In this document: piece by piece, positions 1 to 8,623 of the stretch
Layout of the letters: every line of letters begins with the position of its first letter
Numbering within the stretch: position 1 is the stretch's first letter
DNA from: JACVRW01 sp963765135
GTDB lineage: Bacteria > Actinomycetota > Thermoleophilia > Solirubrobacterales > Thermoleophilaceae
Direction of reading: 5' to 3'
Assembly: GCA_963765135.1 (NCBI GenBank)
Contig: CAVXUX010000002.1
Span: forward strand, 992,001 to 1,056,000
Length of the DNA: 64,000 bases
Translations under genes and position numbers: made by a program
Notes under the pieces: model-generated
What the model saw: the letters and a program-made list of their open reading frames with translations, nothing else
Told to the model about the DNA's origin: nothing
The model's database searches: none

Positions 1-1
1 G

Positions 2-211
2 GGGCAGTCGAAGGCGATCGAGACGGTCTTCGAGGCGATCCACCGCGGCGACGCCGACCCCAAGCTGCTCGCCTACCAGTACCTCCAGGTGCTGCCCCAG
101 ATCGCGCAGGGCGAGTCGAACAAGGTCTGGATCATCCCGAGCGAGGTAACCCAGGCGCTGGGCAACCTGGGGGCCTTGATCCCCAAGCCGGACAAGCCGC
201 CGCCGCCCTAG
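2..211 (+). CDS. C-terminal end of an SPFH/band 7 (stomatin-like) protein, cut by the window edge
   Basis: Only the last 69 residues are present. They read as the tail of an SPFH/band 7 membrane-scaffold protein: a helix containing AIETVFEAI, then LAYQYLQVLPQIAQGE and NKVWIIPSEVTQALGNL, then a Pro-rich end. The YLQ.LPQIA.G..NKVWIIPSE pattern is characteristic of stomatin/HflK-type C-termini, which assemble at the membrane. The stop TAG shares its G with the GTG start of the next gene, so translation is probably coupled. Family assignment comes from this short tail only. Confidence 0.7.
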   Translation, partial: GQSKAIETVFEAIHRGDADPKLLAYQYLQVLPQIAQGESNKVWIIPSEVTQALGNLGALIPKPDKPPPP

Positions 212-597
212 TGCCCGGCGGCGAGGAGGTCCTGCGCCGGACCTACGAGGCGCTCACGCGGCGCGACCTCGCGGTGCTCGACGAGCTCGCCGACCCCGAC
301 TTCGAGATGGACCTCACCGAGCGGGTGCTCAACCCGGCGACCTACCACGGCGCCGAGGGACTGCTGCGGTTCCTGGGGGAGATCGACGAGCTGTGGGCCT
401 CTATGGACATCGACGTCGAGCGCGTGATCGAGCGCGGCGACGAGGTGCTGGCGGTGCTGATGGTCACGCTGACCGGCCGGGGGAGCGGAGTGGAGATGGA
501 GAGCCGCATCGCCCAGCGTTGGACGCTGCGCGAAGGGCGGCTGCTGCGGATGAAGCTGTACGGGGACGCCGACGCCGCGGTGGCGGAGTTCGGCTAG
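211..597 (+). CDS. NTF2/SnoaL-like domain protein
   Basis: A 128-residue single-domain protein of the NTF2/SnoaL alpha+beta cone-fold family. It has an N-terminal helix (EEVLRRTYEALTRRDL), an acidic strand region (DPDFEMDLTERVL) and a C-terminal beta-sheet (SRIAQRWTLREGRLLRMKLYGD). The family covers small hydrolases, isomerases and proteins of unknown ligand, so no reaction can be assigned. It lacks the MSQENVE start and EALEAVGLSE end of the paralogues near 8-13 kb. GTG start overlaps the upstream stop; its TAG overlaps the frame-restored stop of the convergent cupin gene in a CTAG. Confidence 0.75.
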   Translation: MPGGEEVLRRTYEALTRRDLAVLDELADPDFEMDLTERVLNPATYHGAEGLLRFLGEIDELWASMDIDVERVIERGDEVLAVLMVTLTGRGSGVEMESRIAQRWTLREGRLLRMKLYGDADAAVAEFG

Positions 598-958
598 CCG
601 TCGTCGCCGGTCGGCACGACCCCGGCCGGCTCGACCATCAGGATCGTCGTGCGCACGGGGCGCGGGTGCGGTGCACGACCCCGCGCGGCACCGTGTACGC
701 CTGGTGGCGCTCCAGCGTGACGGTGTCGGCGCCCTCGATGTCGATCAGCAGCGTCCCGTCGAGCACCAGGAAGAACTCGTCCTCGACGTCGTGCTTGTGC
801 CAGTGGAAGTCACCCTCGATCACCCCGAGCCGGACGACCGAGTCGTTGACCTGGGTGAGCGTCTGGTTGAACCAGGGCTCGACCGCGGCGGCCTCCGCGT
901 CGAGGTCGATGTGGGTGAGGGGATCGAACTTGACGTCGAGGTGGATGTCGTAGGCCAT
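594..958 (-). CDS. Small cupin-domain protein (frameshifted)
   Basis: Single-domain cupin of about 121 residues. Metal-binding cupin motif 1 is visible as FHWHKHDVEDEFFLVLDG (His, His, Glu) and motif 2 as VPRGVVHRT. As sequenced, the frame ends early at 638 after RAPCARRS. Restoring one C in the G run at 657-660 (plus strand) gives VRTTILMVEPAGVVPTGDDG and a stop at 594-596, which interlocks with the stop of the preceding gene as CTAG. The ligand is unknown. The start ATG lies 7 nt after a TAGCGT hexamer and has no Shine-Dalgarno sequence. The indel is probably a sequence error. Confidence 0.75.
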
Positions 959-992
959 GCGCGCCACGCTAGCGCCCACTAGCCTCTGATTT
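959..992. promoter_or_regulatory. Divergent leaderless promoters between cupin and ffh
   Basis: The 34-bp gap carries a minus-strand hexamer TAGCGT (plus-strand 966-971), 7 nt before the cupin ATG, and a plus-strand hexamer TAGCCT (980-985), 7 nt before the ffh GTG. No ribosome binding site is present for either gene. The geometry fits two leaderless transcripts. Confidence 0.5.
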
Positions 993-2321
993 GTGTTCGA
1001 CGCGCTCTCCGACCGCCTCCAGGCCGCGCTCGGCGATGTTCGCTCGCGCGGCAAGCTGAGCGAGGACGACGTCAACGCCGCCATGCGCCAGGTGCGCCTG
1101 GCGCTGCTCGAGGCCGACGTCAACTTCAAGGTCGTCAAGCAGTTCACCGCGGCGGTCAAGGAGCGGGCGCTCGGGCAGGACGTGCTCCAGTCGCTCAACC
1201 CCGGCCAGCAGGTGGTCAAGATCGTCTCCGACGAGCTGACCCAGCTGATGGGCGGGTCCGGGCGCGAGCTGGCGATCGCCAAGCCCGGCCCGACCGTGAT
1301 CCTGATGGCCGGCCTGCAGGGCTCGGGCAAGACCACCGCCTGCGGCAAGCTCGCCGTGCACCTGCGCGAGGAGCACGGCATGGACGTGGCGGTGGCGGCG
1401 TGCGACGTGTACCGCCCGGCGGCCGTCGAGCAGCTCATCAAGGTCGGCGGCCAGGCCGGCGCGCACGTGTACGAGCAGGGCACCGGACGCGACCCGGTCG
1501 ACATCGCCGAGTGGGCGCTCGACCAGGCCAAGCGGGATCGTCGCGACGCCCTGATCGTCGACACCAGCGGCCGGCTGCACGTGGACGAGGAGCTCATGAA
1601 GGAGCTCGCCGAGATCAAGAAGCGCACCAAGCCGCACGACGTGCTGCTGGTGGTCGACGCCATGACCGGGCAGGACGCGGTCAACGTGGCCGAGCAGTTC
1701 GCCGAGGTGACGAACTTCGACGGGGTGGTCCTGTCGAAGCTCGACGGCGACTCGCGCGGCGGCGCGGCGCTGTCGGTCAAGGCCGTTACCGGCAAGCCGA
1801 TCCTGTACGCCTCCACCGGCGAGAAGCTGGGCGACTTCGAGCGCTTCCACCCGGACCGGATGGCCCAGCGCATCCTCGGCATGGGCGACGTGATGACGCT
1901 CGTCGAGAAGGCCGAGCGCCAGATGGACGAGCGCCAGGCCGCCGATCTCGAGCGCAAGATCCGCAAGGAGCAGTTCACGCTCGACGACTTCCTCGACCAG
2001 ATGAAGCAGGTGCGCCGGATGGGGCCGATCGGCAACCTGCTCAAGATGATGCCGGGCGTCGGGCAGCAGCTCGGCAACCTCAACGTGGACGAGAAGGAGC
2101 TCGACCGGCTCGAGGCGATCATCCTGTCGATGACGCCCGCCGAGCGGGCCAACCCGAAGATCATCGACGGGTCGCGCCGGCGGCGGATCGCGCGCGGCTC
2201 GGGCACGAACGTGCAGGCCGTGTCGCAGCTGGTCAAGCAGTTCGCCCAGATGAAGAAGGTCATGAAGCAGGTGGCCGGCGGCAAGATGCCGTCGCTGCAG
2301 CAATTGGCCGGCGGTCGCTAA
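993..2321 (+). CDS. ffh: Signal recognition particle protein Ffh (SRP54)
   Basis: GTPase that binds 4.5S RNA and signal peptides and delivers ribosomes to FtsY at the membrane. The 442 residues follow the family layout: N domain at about 1-85, G domain with P-loop GLQGSGKTTACGKLA near 108, VDTSGR, and SKLDGDSRGG, then the Met-rich M domain from about 300 with MKQVRRMGPIGNLLKMMPG and the RNA-binding SRRRRIARGSG stretch near 390. Length is normal. The GTG start lies 7 nt after TAGCCT, so the mRNA is probably leaderless. It heads the ribosomal/tRNA-modification block; rpsP follows 14 nt later. Confidence 0.97.
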   Translation: MFDALSDRLQAALGDVRSRGKLSEDDVNAAMRQVRLALLEADVNFKVVKQFTAAVKERALGQDVLQSLNPGQQVVKIVSDELTQLMGGSGRELAIAKPGPTVILMAGLQGSGKTTACGKLAVHLREEHGMDVAVAACDVYRPAAVEQLIKVGGQAGAHVYEQGTGRDPVDIAEWALDQAKRDRRDALIVDTSGRLHVDEELMKELAEIKKRTKPHDVLLVVDAMTGQDAVNVAEQFAEVTNFDGVVLSKLDGDSRGGAALSVKAVTGKPILYASTGEKLGDFERFHPDRMAQRILGMGDVMTLVEKAERQMDERQAADLERKIRKEQFTLDDFLDQMKQVRRMGPIGNLLKMMPGVGQQLGNLNVDEKELDRLEAIILSMTPAERANPKIIDGSRRRRIARGSGTNVQAVSQLVKQFAQMKKVMKQVAGGKMPSLQQLAGGR

Positions 2322-2335
2322 CCTCTCGCGCGTAT

Positions 2336-2713
2336 ATGTCCGTTCGAGTCAGGCTCACGCGAGTGGGCAGCAAGAAGAACCCGATCTGGCGCGTGGTCGT
2401 GGCCGACCAGCGCTCGCCGCGCGATGGCCGCTTCATCGAGACGATCGGGCACTACAACCCGCAGACGGAGCCCTCGACGATCCGCATCGACGAGGAGCGC
2501 CTGCAGCACTGGCTCGCGCGCGGAGCGCAGCCGAGCGGCAGCGTGAAGCAGCTCGTGAAGGCGTACTCGAAGAGCGGCGGGGCCGCGGCGGCCCTGGCCG
2601 AGCCGGCTGAAGCCGCTCCGGCTGAGCCCGAGCCGGCTGAGCCCGAGGCCGCTCCCGCCGACGCCGAAGCCGCCGAGCCCGCTCCCGCCGAGGCCGAGCC
2701 CGAGGAGGGCTAG
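2336..2713 (+). CDS. rpsP: 30S ribosomal protein S16 with acidic C-terminal tail
   Basis: S16 assembles early into the 30S body. Residues 1-80 are a standard S16 (VRLTRVGSKKNPIWRVVVAD, then SPRDGRFIETIGHYNP). Residues 84-125 form a low-complexity Ala/Glu/Pro tail (AEPAEAAPAEPEPAEPE and onward) that ordinary S16 lacks. L19, encoded downstream, has the same kind of tail. The ATG at 2336 gives the canonical MSVRVRLTR start. Part of the ffh-rnhB cluster, with the KH protein 7 nt downstream. Confidence 0.96.
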   Translation: MSVRVRLTRVGSKKNPIWRVVVADQRSPRDGRFIETIGHYNPQTEPSTIRIDEERLQHWLARGAQPSGSVKQLVKAYSKSGGAAAALAEPAEAAPAEPEPAEPEAAPADAEAAEPAPAEAEPEEG

Positions 2714-2720
2714 CCGCCCG

Positions 2721-2954
2721 GTGGAGGAGCTGCTCGAGTACCTCGCCCGGTCGCTCGTCGACAAGCCGGATGAGGTCTCGGTGGAGGGCTTCGACGAGGA
2801 GGACGGCACGATCGTGCTCGAGCTCCACGTGGCCGAGGACGAGGCCGGCAAGGTGATCGGCCGCGGAGGCCGCACCGTCGCGGCGCTGCGCATCGTGATG
2901 AAGGCCGCCGCGGTGCGCGACGGCCATCGCGTGCTCGTCGACGTCGTCGATTGA
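2721..2954 (+). CDS. khpA: KH-domain RNA-binding protein KhpA
   Basis: A 77-residue single KH-domain protein of the KhpA (YlqC) family, which binds RNA, commonly with KhpB, and always lies between rpsP and rimM in this cluster. The RNA-contacting GxxG loop is GRGG in KVIGRGGRTVAALRIVMKAAA. The GTG start (VEELLEYLARSLVDKPDEV) matches the usual family start. Its TGA overlaps the proposed TTG start of rimM. Confidence 0.93.
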   Translation: MEELLEYLARSLVDKPDEVSVEGFDEEDGTIVLELHVAEDEAGKVIGRGGRTVAALRIVMKAAAVRDGHRVLVDVVD

Positions 2955-3376
2955 CCCTCGTGACCGCCGGCCGGGTGGGCAAGCCGCACGGCCTGGACGG
3001 GAGCTTCTACGTGGACGGGGCCAGCCATCCGCTGCCGGTCGGCACGGCGCTGACCGTCGCCGATCGGCCCCACGAGGTCGAACGGCGGGCCGGCACCGAC
3101 GAGCGCCCCTTGATCCGGCTGGCGAATCTCGACGACCCGCGCGAGCTGCGCGGCGAGCTGATGCTCGTGGAGGCGGAGCTGGCCGAGGACGAGTGGCTGG
3201 CCGCCGACCTGCTCGGCTGCTCGGTCCCCGGGCACGGCCAGGTGGTGCGCCTGCTGGACGGACCGTCCTGCTCGGTGCTCGAGCTGGAGGACGGGGTGCT
3301 CGTGCCGTTCATCTCCGACGCGATCGAGTCGGTCCACGGGGGCGAGATTCGCCTCAACGAAGGCTTCCTCGGATGA
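2951..3376 (+). CDS. rimM: 16S rRNA processing protein RimM (short)
   Basis: RimM binds S19 and helps mature the 30S head. The N-terminal domain starts VTAGRVGKPHGLDGSFYV and the C-terminal PRC-barrel contains LLGCSVPG, VLELEDGVLVPFI and the closing NEGFLG. At about 140 residues it is shorter than the usual 165-180, mainly through short loops; both domains are recognisable. The start is TTG 2951 overlapping the KH stop, or GTG 2960, which begins exactly at the conserved VTAGRVGKPHG. Its TGA overlaps the trmD ATG. Confidence 0.92.
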   Translation: MTLVTAGRVGKPHGLDGSFYVDGASHPLPVGTALTVADRPHEVERRAGTDERPLIRLANLDDPRELRGELMLVEAELAEDEWLAADLLGCSVPGHGQVVRLLDGPSCSVLELEDGVLVPFISDAIESVHGGEIRLNEGFLG

Positions 3377-4042
3377 AGATCGACATATTCACCCTGTTTC
3401 CCGGCTGGTTCGACTGGTTCCTCGAGCAGCGCCATGTGCGCAACGCGCTCGCGCTCGGCAGCTCGCTCGAGACCGTGGACCTGCGCGCCACCACGCCGCT
3501 GAAGGCCGGCCAGGTCGACGACACGCCCTACGGCGGCGGAGCGGGCATGGTCATCCGGGTCGACGTGGTGGAGGCTGCCCTGACGGCCCGCTACGGCAAC
3601 GATCGCGGCGGGCGCCGGGTGATCGCGCTGGCGCCCGGCGGGCGTCCGTTCGACGACGTGCTCGCCACCGAGCTCGCCCGTGAGGATGCGCTCACGCTGC
3701 TCAGCGGCCGCTACGAGGGGTTCGACGAGCGGGTGAACGAGCACCTGGCCACCGACGTGATCTCGATCGGGCCGTACGTGCTGTCGGGCGGGGAGCTGGC
3801 GGCGATGGTCGTGTGCGACGCGGTGCTGCGCAAGCTGCCCGGGGCGCTCGGCCACGAGGAGAGCGCCGTCGAGGAGTCGTTCAGCGAGGCGCTCGAGGGC
3901 GCGCCCGAATACCCCCATTACACGCGCCCGTACGACTGGCATGGCCACACCGTGCCCGAGATCCTGTTGTCGGGCGACCACGCCAAGGTGCGCGAATGGC
4001 GGCTCGAGCGCAGCCGCGAGCGCCAGCGGGAGTCCCGACTAG
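3373..4042 (+). CDS. trmD: tRNA (guanine-N1)-methyltransferase TrmD (end uncertain, runs into rplS)
   Basis: Methylates G37 of tRNAs with S-adenosylmethionine, preventing +1 frameshifting. Trefoil-knot motifs are intact: FTLFPGWFDWF near the start, DDTPYGGGAGMVIR, LLSGRYEGFDERV and SIGPYVLSGGELAAM. The frame has no stop after the expected end (ILLSGDHAKVREWRLERSRE) and continues in frame into rplS at 4099. A TAG at 4040-4042 lies one frame over; one surplus base upstream would end TrmD there at about 222 residues, a normal length. Coordinates use that stop. A true TrmD-L19 fusion is the less likely alternative. Confidence 0.92.
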
Positions 4043-4098
4043 CCTTCGCTACCATTCCGGCTCGCGCGACAGGCCCGTTGGCAGGTCGCGCCTCTTCT

Positions 4099-4777
4099 AT
4101 GTCAGGCGTCATCGAAAGCATCGAGCGTGCCCAGCTGCGGCGCGTGCCCGTCTTCCAGTCGGGCGACCGCGTGCGCGTGCACTTCCAGGTCGTGGAGGGC
4201 ACCCGCCGGCGCACGCAGGTGTTCGAGGGCGTCGTGATCAAGCGCCAGGGCAGCGGAGCCCGCGAGACCTTCACGGTGCGCAAGCAGTCGTTCGGCGTGG
4301 GCGTGGAGCGGACGTTCCCCCTGCACTCGCCGAAGATCGAGCAGATCGAGGTGGCGTCGCGAGGCGACGTGCGCCGCGCCAAGCTCTACTACCTGCGCGA
4401 CCGCGTCGGTCGCGGGGCCCGGGTGCGCGAGCGCCGCTGGACGGGAGCCGCGGACGAGCAGGCCTTCGTCGAGGGGGCGATGCCCCCCGACGACGCGCCA
4501 CGTCCCGGCGAGGAGGAGCTGGCCGAGGTGGCGGCGGCGGAGGAGGCGGCAGCCGCCGCAGCCGAGGGCGAGGCCGCTGCCGGCGAGGCGGCCGCCGCGG
4601 CCGAGCGCGCCGAAGCCGCCGGTCGCCGAGCCGGTCGCGGACGAGCCGTCCGCGGAAGCCGCGCCCGTCGAGGATGCCGCTCCCGAAGAGGCGCCCGCGG
4701 CAGAGGAACCGCCCGCGGACGAGGCGCCCACGGGCGAGCCGGACGCCGACGAGCCGGACGAGCAGCCCTCGAGCTAA
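4099..4777 (+). CDS. rplS: 50S ribosomal protein L19 with acidic tail (frameshifted)
   Basis: L19 sits at the 30S-50S interface. Residues 1-115 are a normal L19: SGVIESIERAQLRRVPVFQSGD, VFEGVVIKRQGSG, ETFTVRKQSFGVGVERTFPL and RRAKLYYLRDRVGR. A long Glu/Ala-rich tail follows (ELAEVAAAEEAAAAAAEGE). At about 4614-4620 one surplus base shifts the frame; the +1 frame continues the acidic tail (PVAEPVADEPSAEAAPVEDA and on) to a TAA directly before the lepB GTG. Without correction the ORF becomes Arg-rich and runs to 4806. TACCAT at about 4051 could be its own promoter. Confidence 0.93.
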
Positions 4778-5417
4778 GTGTCTCCGCGGCTTCTCCCGGG
4801 GCGTAAGGCGGGTCGCACCAAGCAGAAGAGCGCGGGTGGGTCGCTCGTCGAGCTGGTCACGATCGTCGCCGTCGCGCTCGGCCTCGCGCTCGGCATCCAG
4901 GCGTTCCTCGTCAAGCCGTTCCGCATCCCGAGCGAGTCGATGGTCCCGACTCTCCAGATCGGCCAGCGCGTGCTCGTGGACCGGATCAGCAAGAACTTCA
5001 GCGACTACGGACGCGGCGACATCCTCGTGTTCAAGCCGCCGGCCGGGCGCCGACACGACCAGCTGCGGCGTCCAGCACTCGGAGACAACTCCCTGCCCGA
5101 CGCCCACGAAGGACCGCTCGGACACGAACTTCATCAAGCGGGTGGTGGCGGTGGGCGGCGACCGGATCAAGGTGCTCGGCGGCCACGTGTACCTCAACGG
5201 GGAGCGCCAGAAGGAGTCGTTCGCCCGTTTCAGCGACTCGTGCGACATCTGCAACCTGCCCGACGAGATCCGCGTCCCGAAGGGCTACTACTTCATGATG
5301 GGCGACAACCGCGGAGCCAGCGCGGACAGCCGCGTGTGGGGACCGGTTCCAAAGGACTGGGTGATCGGTCAGGCCTTCGCGACCTACTGGCCGCCCAAGA
5401 AGATCGGAACGCTCTAA
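4778..5417 (+). CDS. lepB: Signal peptidase I LepB (frameshifted)
   Basis: Membrane serine protease that removes signal peptides from secreted proteins. One N-terminal membrane segment (LVELVTIVAVALGLALGIQ) precedes box B with the nucleophile Ser in PSESMVPTL. The catalytic Lys is in FIKRVVAVGGD and the closing box E is GDNRGASADSRVWGPV. The frame breaks at the G run 5045-5047: one surplus G joins FKPPAG to ADTTSCGVQHSETTP in the next frame. The GTG follows the rplS TAA directly. All catalytic motifs are present once the frame is restored. Confidence 0.93.
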
Positions 5418-5452
5418 GCGGGCTAACCGCCCACTTCCGCCGCTCGGCGACC

Positions 5453-5467
5453 TATCATCGCCGCCAA
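5453..5467 (+). promoter_or_regulatory. TATCAT -10-like element before rnhB
   Basis: TATCAT at 5453-5458 is followed by 9 nt and the GTG start of rnhB. The same hexamer precedes the gene at 34410. No Shine-Dalgarno sequence is visible, so a leaderless transcript is likely. Confidence 0.45.
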
Positions 5468-6232
5468 GTGGGGACTTCGCCCAGCGCCGACAACGAGCAG
5501 TCGCCACCAGCGCGGCGCACGCCTGCGCAGGCCAGCAGCGCGTCCCGGCGCGTGGCTCGTGCCCGCCGGCGCAAGACCAGCGGCCGTCGCCTGTTCGCGT
5601 TCGACCGCGAGCTCGGCTGCCGCTACGTCGCCGGCGCCGACGAGGCAGGCCGCGGCTCGCTCGCCGGACCGCTGGTCGCCGCGGCCGTGCTGTTCGACCT
5701 GGAGCGGCTGACGCTGGCCGACCGCCGCGCTCTCAGCCGCCTGAACGACTCCAAGCAGCACACCGCCGAGACCCGCGAGGAGCTCTACCCGCTGGTGCTG
5801 CGCGCCGCGGCGCGCTCGGTGATCGTCTCCCGCTGTGTCAGCGGCATCGACGGGCGCGGGCTGCACAACACCAACCTGGAGGCCCTGCGCACGGCGCTGC
5901 TCGGGGTCGCCCGCAACGAGACCGTTTGCCTCGTCGACGGCTTCAACGTCCCCGACTTCGGCTTCGAGCAGCGCGCCGTGATCGACGGCGACTGCCGCAG
6001 CGCCGCCATCGCGGCGGCCTCGGTGCTCGCCAAGGTGAGCCGCGACCGCTACATGCGCAAGGTCGCGGCGCGCCATCCCGAGTGGGACTTCGACACCAAC
6101 GTCGGCTACTCCACGCCGGAGCACCGCGCGGCGATCGCCCAGCACGGCGTGTCGCCGCTGCACCGGCTCTCGTTCCAATCGATCGCCTACAACCAGCTCG
6201 CCCTAGAGGGCGGCGCGGCGCTCGAGGGCTAG
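5468..6232 (+). CDS. rnhB: Ribonuclease HII
   Basis: Cleaves RNA in RNA-DNA hybrids, including single ribonucleotides left by replication. The family signature YVAGADEAGRGSLAGPLVAA carries the Asp and Glu of the active site; further acids lie in VDGFNVPDF and IDGDCRSAAIAAASVLAKVSRD. It has 254 residues, including a basic, disordered 45-residue N-terminal extension. GTG 5468 was chosen because it lies just after TATCAT. Its TAG overlaps the frame-restored stop of the convergent SGNH hydrolase (CTAG at 6229-6232). Confidence 0.95.
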   Translation: MGTSPSADNEQSPPARRTPAQASSASRRVARARRRKTSGRRLFAFDRELGCRYVAGADEAGRGSLAGPLVAAAVLFDLERLTLADRRALSRLNDSKQHTAETREELYPLVLRAAARSVIVSRCVSGIDGRGLHNTNLEALRTALLGVARNETVCLVDGFNVPDFGFEQRAVIDGDCRSAAIAAASVLAKVSRDRYMRKVAARHPEWDFDTNVGYSTPEHRAAIAQHGVSPLHRLSFQSIAYNQLALEGGAALEG

Positions 6233-7381
6233 CCCGGCGAGAACTGCATCGTGTCCGGGCCCTGGCCCGCGACGTTGGTGCACTTGCCGCCGTTGGCCGA
6301 ACGACGCGTAGATCAGCGTCAGGCAGCGTCCGAGCGCGCGCTCCCCGTAGGCATTCGGGTGCACCGCCTCCTGGAGCACGCCCTGAGTGACGGTCGACTG
6401 GTTGAGCAGCCGGCCCCATTCGCTCGTCGTGGGTGACGGCGGCTGGCTCAGCGAGGCCTGGCGGGTCGACTTCGAGCAGATCTCGCGGCCCTGGAAGGCG
6501 TCGCGCAGGTCGAGGAACTGCACGCCCTTGGAGACCGCGACGAACTTGAGCCCGTTGGCGATCTGGCTGACGACCGAGTCGCGCGCCCAGTTCGCGTCGG
6601 TGTCGTACGAGGGGCAGCCGCCGACACCCGCGCGCTGGGCGACGTCGATCTCGGCGTAGCGGTTCTCGCTCGCGCGCGCGAACACGGACGGGTAGCTCTG
6701 CACGACGAACTTGTAGTTCGCGTTGGTGTAGCCGGCGTCGGCCATGATCGCCCGGATCTCGTCGATCGCCCGGCCGACGGCGCGCATGGCCGGCTGGAAC
6801 TTCGAGTCGAGCACCTGCTGCTGGCTGGTGCGGCAGGGGGCCTGGTGGGTCAGGTAGGCGGTCGCACACTCCTGCACGATGCTCGCGAAGCCGAGATCGT
6901 TGCCGCCGATCGACAGCACCACCAGCTTGACGTTCGACGCGTGCGCGAGGAAGAGCAGCTGGTCGCCCTGGGTCGGCTCGCCCTTGAAGGCCTCGCCGCC
7001 TTGGCTCGCCCGGAAGATGTTCGCGGTCGTCGCTCCCGAGCAGGCGAAGTTGACCTTGGCGTCGACCATGATGGTCGCGCTCTTGATCTCGGCCACGTCG
7101 GAGCGGTCGCAGCCGTTGGCGGCGGTCGCGCCATAGACCCTGGCCGGGTCGTACGAGCAGACGGCGGCGACGCAGTCGAAGGCGGCGCGGTCGGTGCCGT
7201 CGCGGTCGCCGGCGGGGTTGATGCTGTTGCCCTCCCAGCGCCCGGCCTCGCCGGAGATGTACGAGTCGCCAAGCGAGACGATCGCGGTGTTCGAGGAGCC
7301 GGGGCCGGCGTGCGCGCTCGCGGGAACGACCAGCGCGGCAGCGACCGCTGCCAGGACCGCGAGGGGCCTCCTCCTCTCCAC
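6229..7381 (-). CDS. Secreted SGNH/GDSL-family hydrolase (frameshifted near the end)
   Basis: Extracellular esterase/lipase-type enzyme of the SGNH fold; substrate unknown. A signal peptide (RRPLAVLAAVAAALVVPASAHA) is followed by block I SLGDSYISGEAGRW with the nucleophile Ser, block III SIGGNDLGF, and block V EAVHPNAYGE with the catalytic His. Several Cys residues suggest disulfides, as in Streptomyces secreted lipases. A surplus base at 6295-6298 breaks the end; corrected, it closes NGGKCTNVAGQGPDTMQFSPG. GTG 7381 lies 6 nt after a minus-strand TAGGAT hexamer. Confidence 0.88.
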
Positions 7382-7394
7382 GGGCGGATCCTAT

Positions 7395-7787
7395 TCAGAA
7401 GGCGCCCTCCAGGTGGTCGATTCGCAGCAGCCGCCCCTGGCGATCGAGCTCCACGCCGACGGCGTCGAAGCGCAGTTCGGGACGCCAGGGCGTGGCTGGG
7501 CCGTGCTCGGAGAGCCATTCGCGAGCGAGCAGGCGGAGCTTGCGCTGCTTGCGCGGGCCGATGGCGGCGAACGGCCCGAGCTCCTGCCCGCCGGGCGGCG
7601 CACGACCGACGCGCGTCTTGACCTCGCAGAAGACGAGGCAGCGCTCGTCGGCCGCGACGATGTCGAGCTCGCCGTGGCGGGTGCGGAAGTTGGTGTCGAG
7701 CACGGTCAGCCCGCGCGCCTCGAGGTGCGTGCGCGCGAGGCGCTCGCCGGTGGCTCCAAGGGCACGGCGGGCGTCGGGCTCTGCCAT
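7395..7787 (-). CDS. YraN family (UPF0102) putative endonuclease
   Basis: 130 residues with the restriction-endonuclease-like core of the YraN/UPF0102 family: GERLARTHLEARGLTVLDTN, then HGELDIVA with an acidic active-site residue, and CLVFCEVKTRVG (ExK motif). The cellular role of the family is unsettled; it commonly neighbours rnhB and comM/dprA as here. ATG 7787 starts MAEPDARRALG and lies 7 nt after the minus-strand hexamer TAGCTT; longer in-frame starts add unrelated sequence. Confidence 0.87.
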   Translation of the reverse strand: MAEPDARRALGATGERLARTHLEARGLTVLDTNFRTRHGELDIVAADERCLVFCEVKTRVGRAPPGGQELGPFAAIGPRKQRKLRLLAREWLSEHGPATPWRPELRFDAVGVELDRQGRLLRIDHLEGAF

Positions 7788-7894
7788 GCCGGCGAAGCTA
7801 CGCCCGGGCGTGCGACACGTGTGCGACGACTGTGACAAAAGAGCGAAAAGCGATCCCCGGGCGTCCGCCGTGGCACGGGATACTTGGGCAGGCG

Positions 7895-8287
7895 ATGTCT
7901 CAGGAGAACGTGCAGATCGTGCGCCGCGTGTACGAGCAGTGGTCCCGTGGCGACTTCTCGGGGGGCGACGCCTTCCATCCAGAGGTCGAGTTCGAGATGG
8001 TCGACTGGCCTGGCCGGGACAGGTCCCGCGGCCTCGAGGAGATGCGGGAGGCCTGGCTGGCGTCGCTCAGCGCGTGGGACGACTTCCGCGCCGAGCCGAC
8101 GGATGTCATGGAGAACGGCCCGCACGTCGTGGTGCTCACCCACGTCACGGCACGCGGCAAGGGCAGCGGGGCGGCGGTGAACGCTGACACCGCGACGCTA
8201 TGGACGATCGAGGCCGGACAGGTGGTCCGCCTAGCGCTGCACTGGAACCCCGCGGATGCCCTCGAAGCGGCAGGGCTGAGCGGGTAG
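7895..8287 (+). CDS. SnoaL-like paralogue 1 of the MSQENV array
   Basis: 130-residue NTF2/SnoaL-like protein: MSQENVQIVRRVYEQW, EVEFEMVDWPGRD, LEEMREAWLASLSAW, then HVTARGKGSGAAV and an end reading DALEAAGLSG. It is the most divergent copy at the 3' box. GATACT (7879-7884) lies 10 nt before the ATG, as in copies 2, 4 and 6. The pocket ligand and function are unknown; such genes are highly multiplied in Thermoleophilia. Confidence 0.85.
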   Translation: MSQENVQIVRRVYEQWSRGDFSGGDAFHPEVEFEMVDWPGRDRSRGLEEMREAWLASLSAWDDFRAEPTDVMENGPHVVVLTHVTARGKGSGAAVNADTATLWTIEAGQVVRLALHWNPADALEAAGLSG

Positions 8288-8623
8288 CTGAGCGTCCAAG
8301 GGATCTCGTGGCGGTCGGTCATGTGTTGGCCTCGTTGCTTGCCCCGGGCATGTGGGCTGTGGCGGCGGCGGAGGCTTGCTCGTTGGCCCCACGGGAACAC
8401 GATCGGGAATTCGTCGCCGCTCTAAGTGAGACACGAGGTCTTGCGGCCGGGCGAGGGACGCGATAAACATCCGCGCCGGCCGGAGGCGGTCGGGGGGTTT
8501 GACCAACTCTCTACCGTGCGCGCTGCGCAAGTCTCTGGTCCCGGGGCGGCCGGGCAGCTGGCGACAGAGGCCTGGCCGCTCGTTATGCTCCCCACACTTC
8601 GGCCGGCGCATACTGGGCGGGCG
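8288..8623 (+). other. Intergenic stretch without a supported gene
   Basis: No reading frame here has a plausible start, codon use and family resemblance together. The last 15 bases carry the conserved GCATACTGGGCGGGCG block preceding SnoaL copy 2, which is the only feature recognised. Confidence 0.4.

Noticed and set aside
969..2303. Long minus-strand open frame opposite ffh
   Set aside because: It is the antisense shadow of a highly conserved GC-rich gene, with Leu/Arg/His-rich sequence and no family resemblance.
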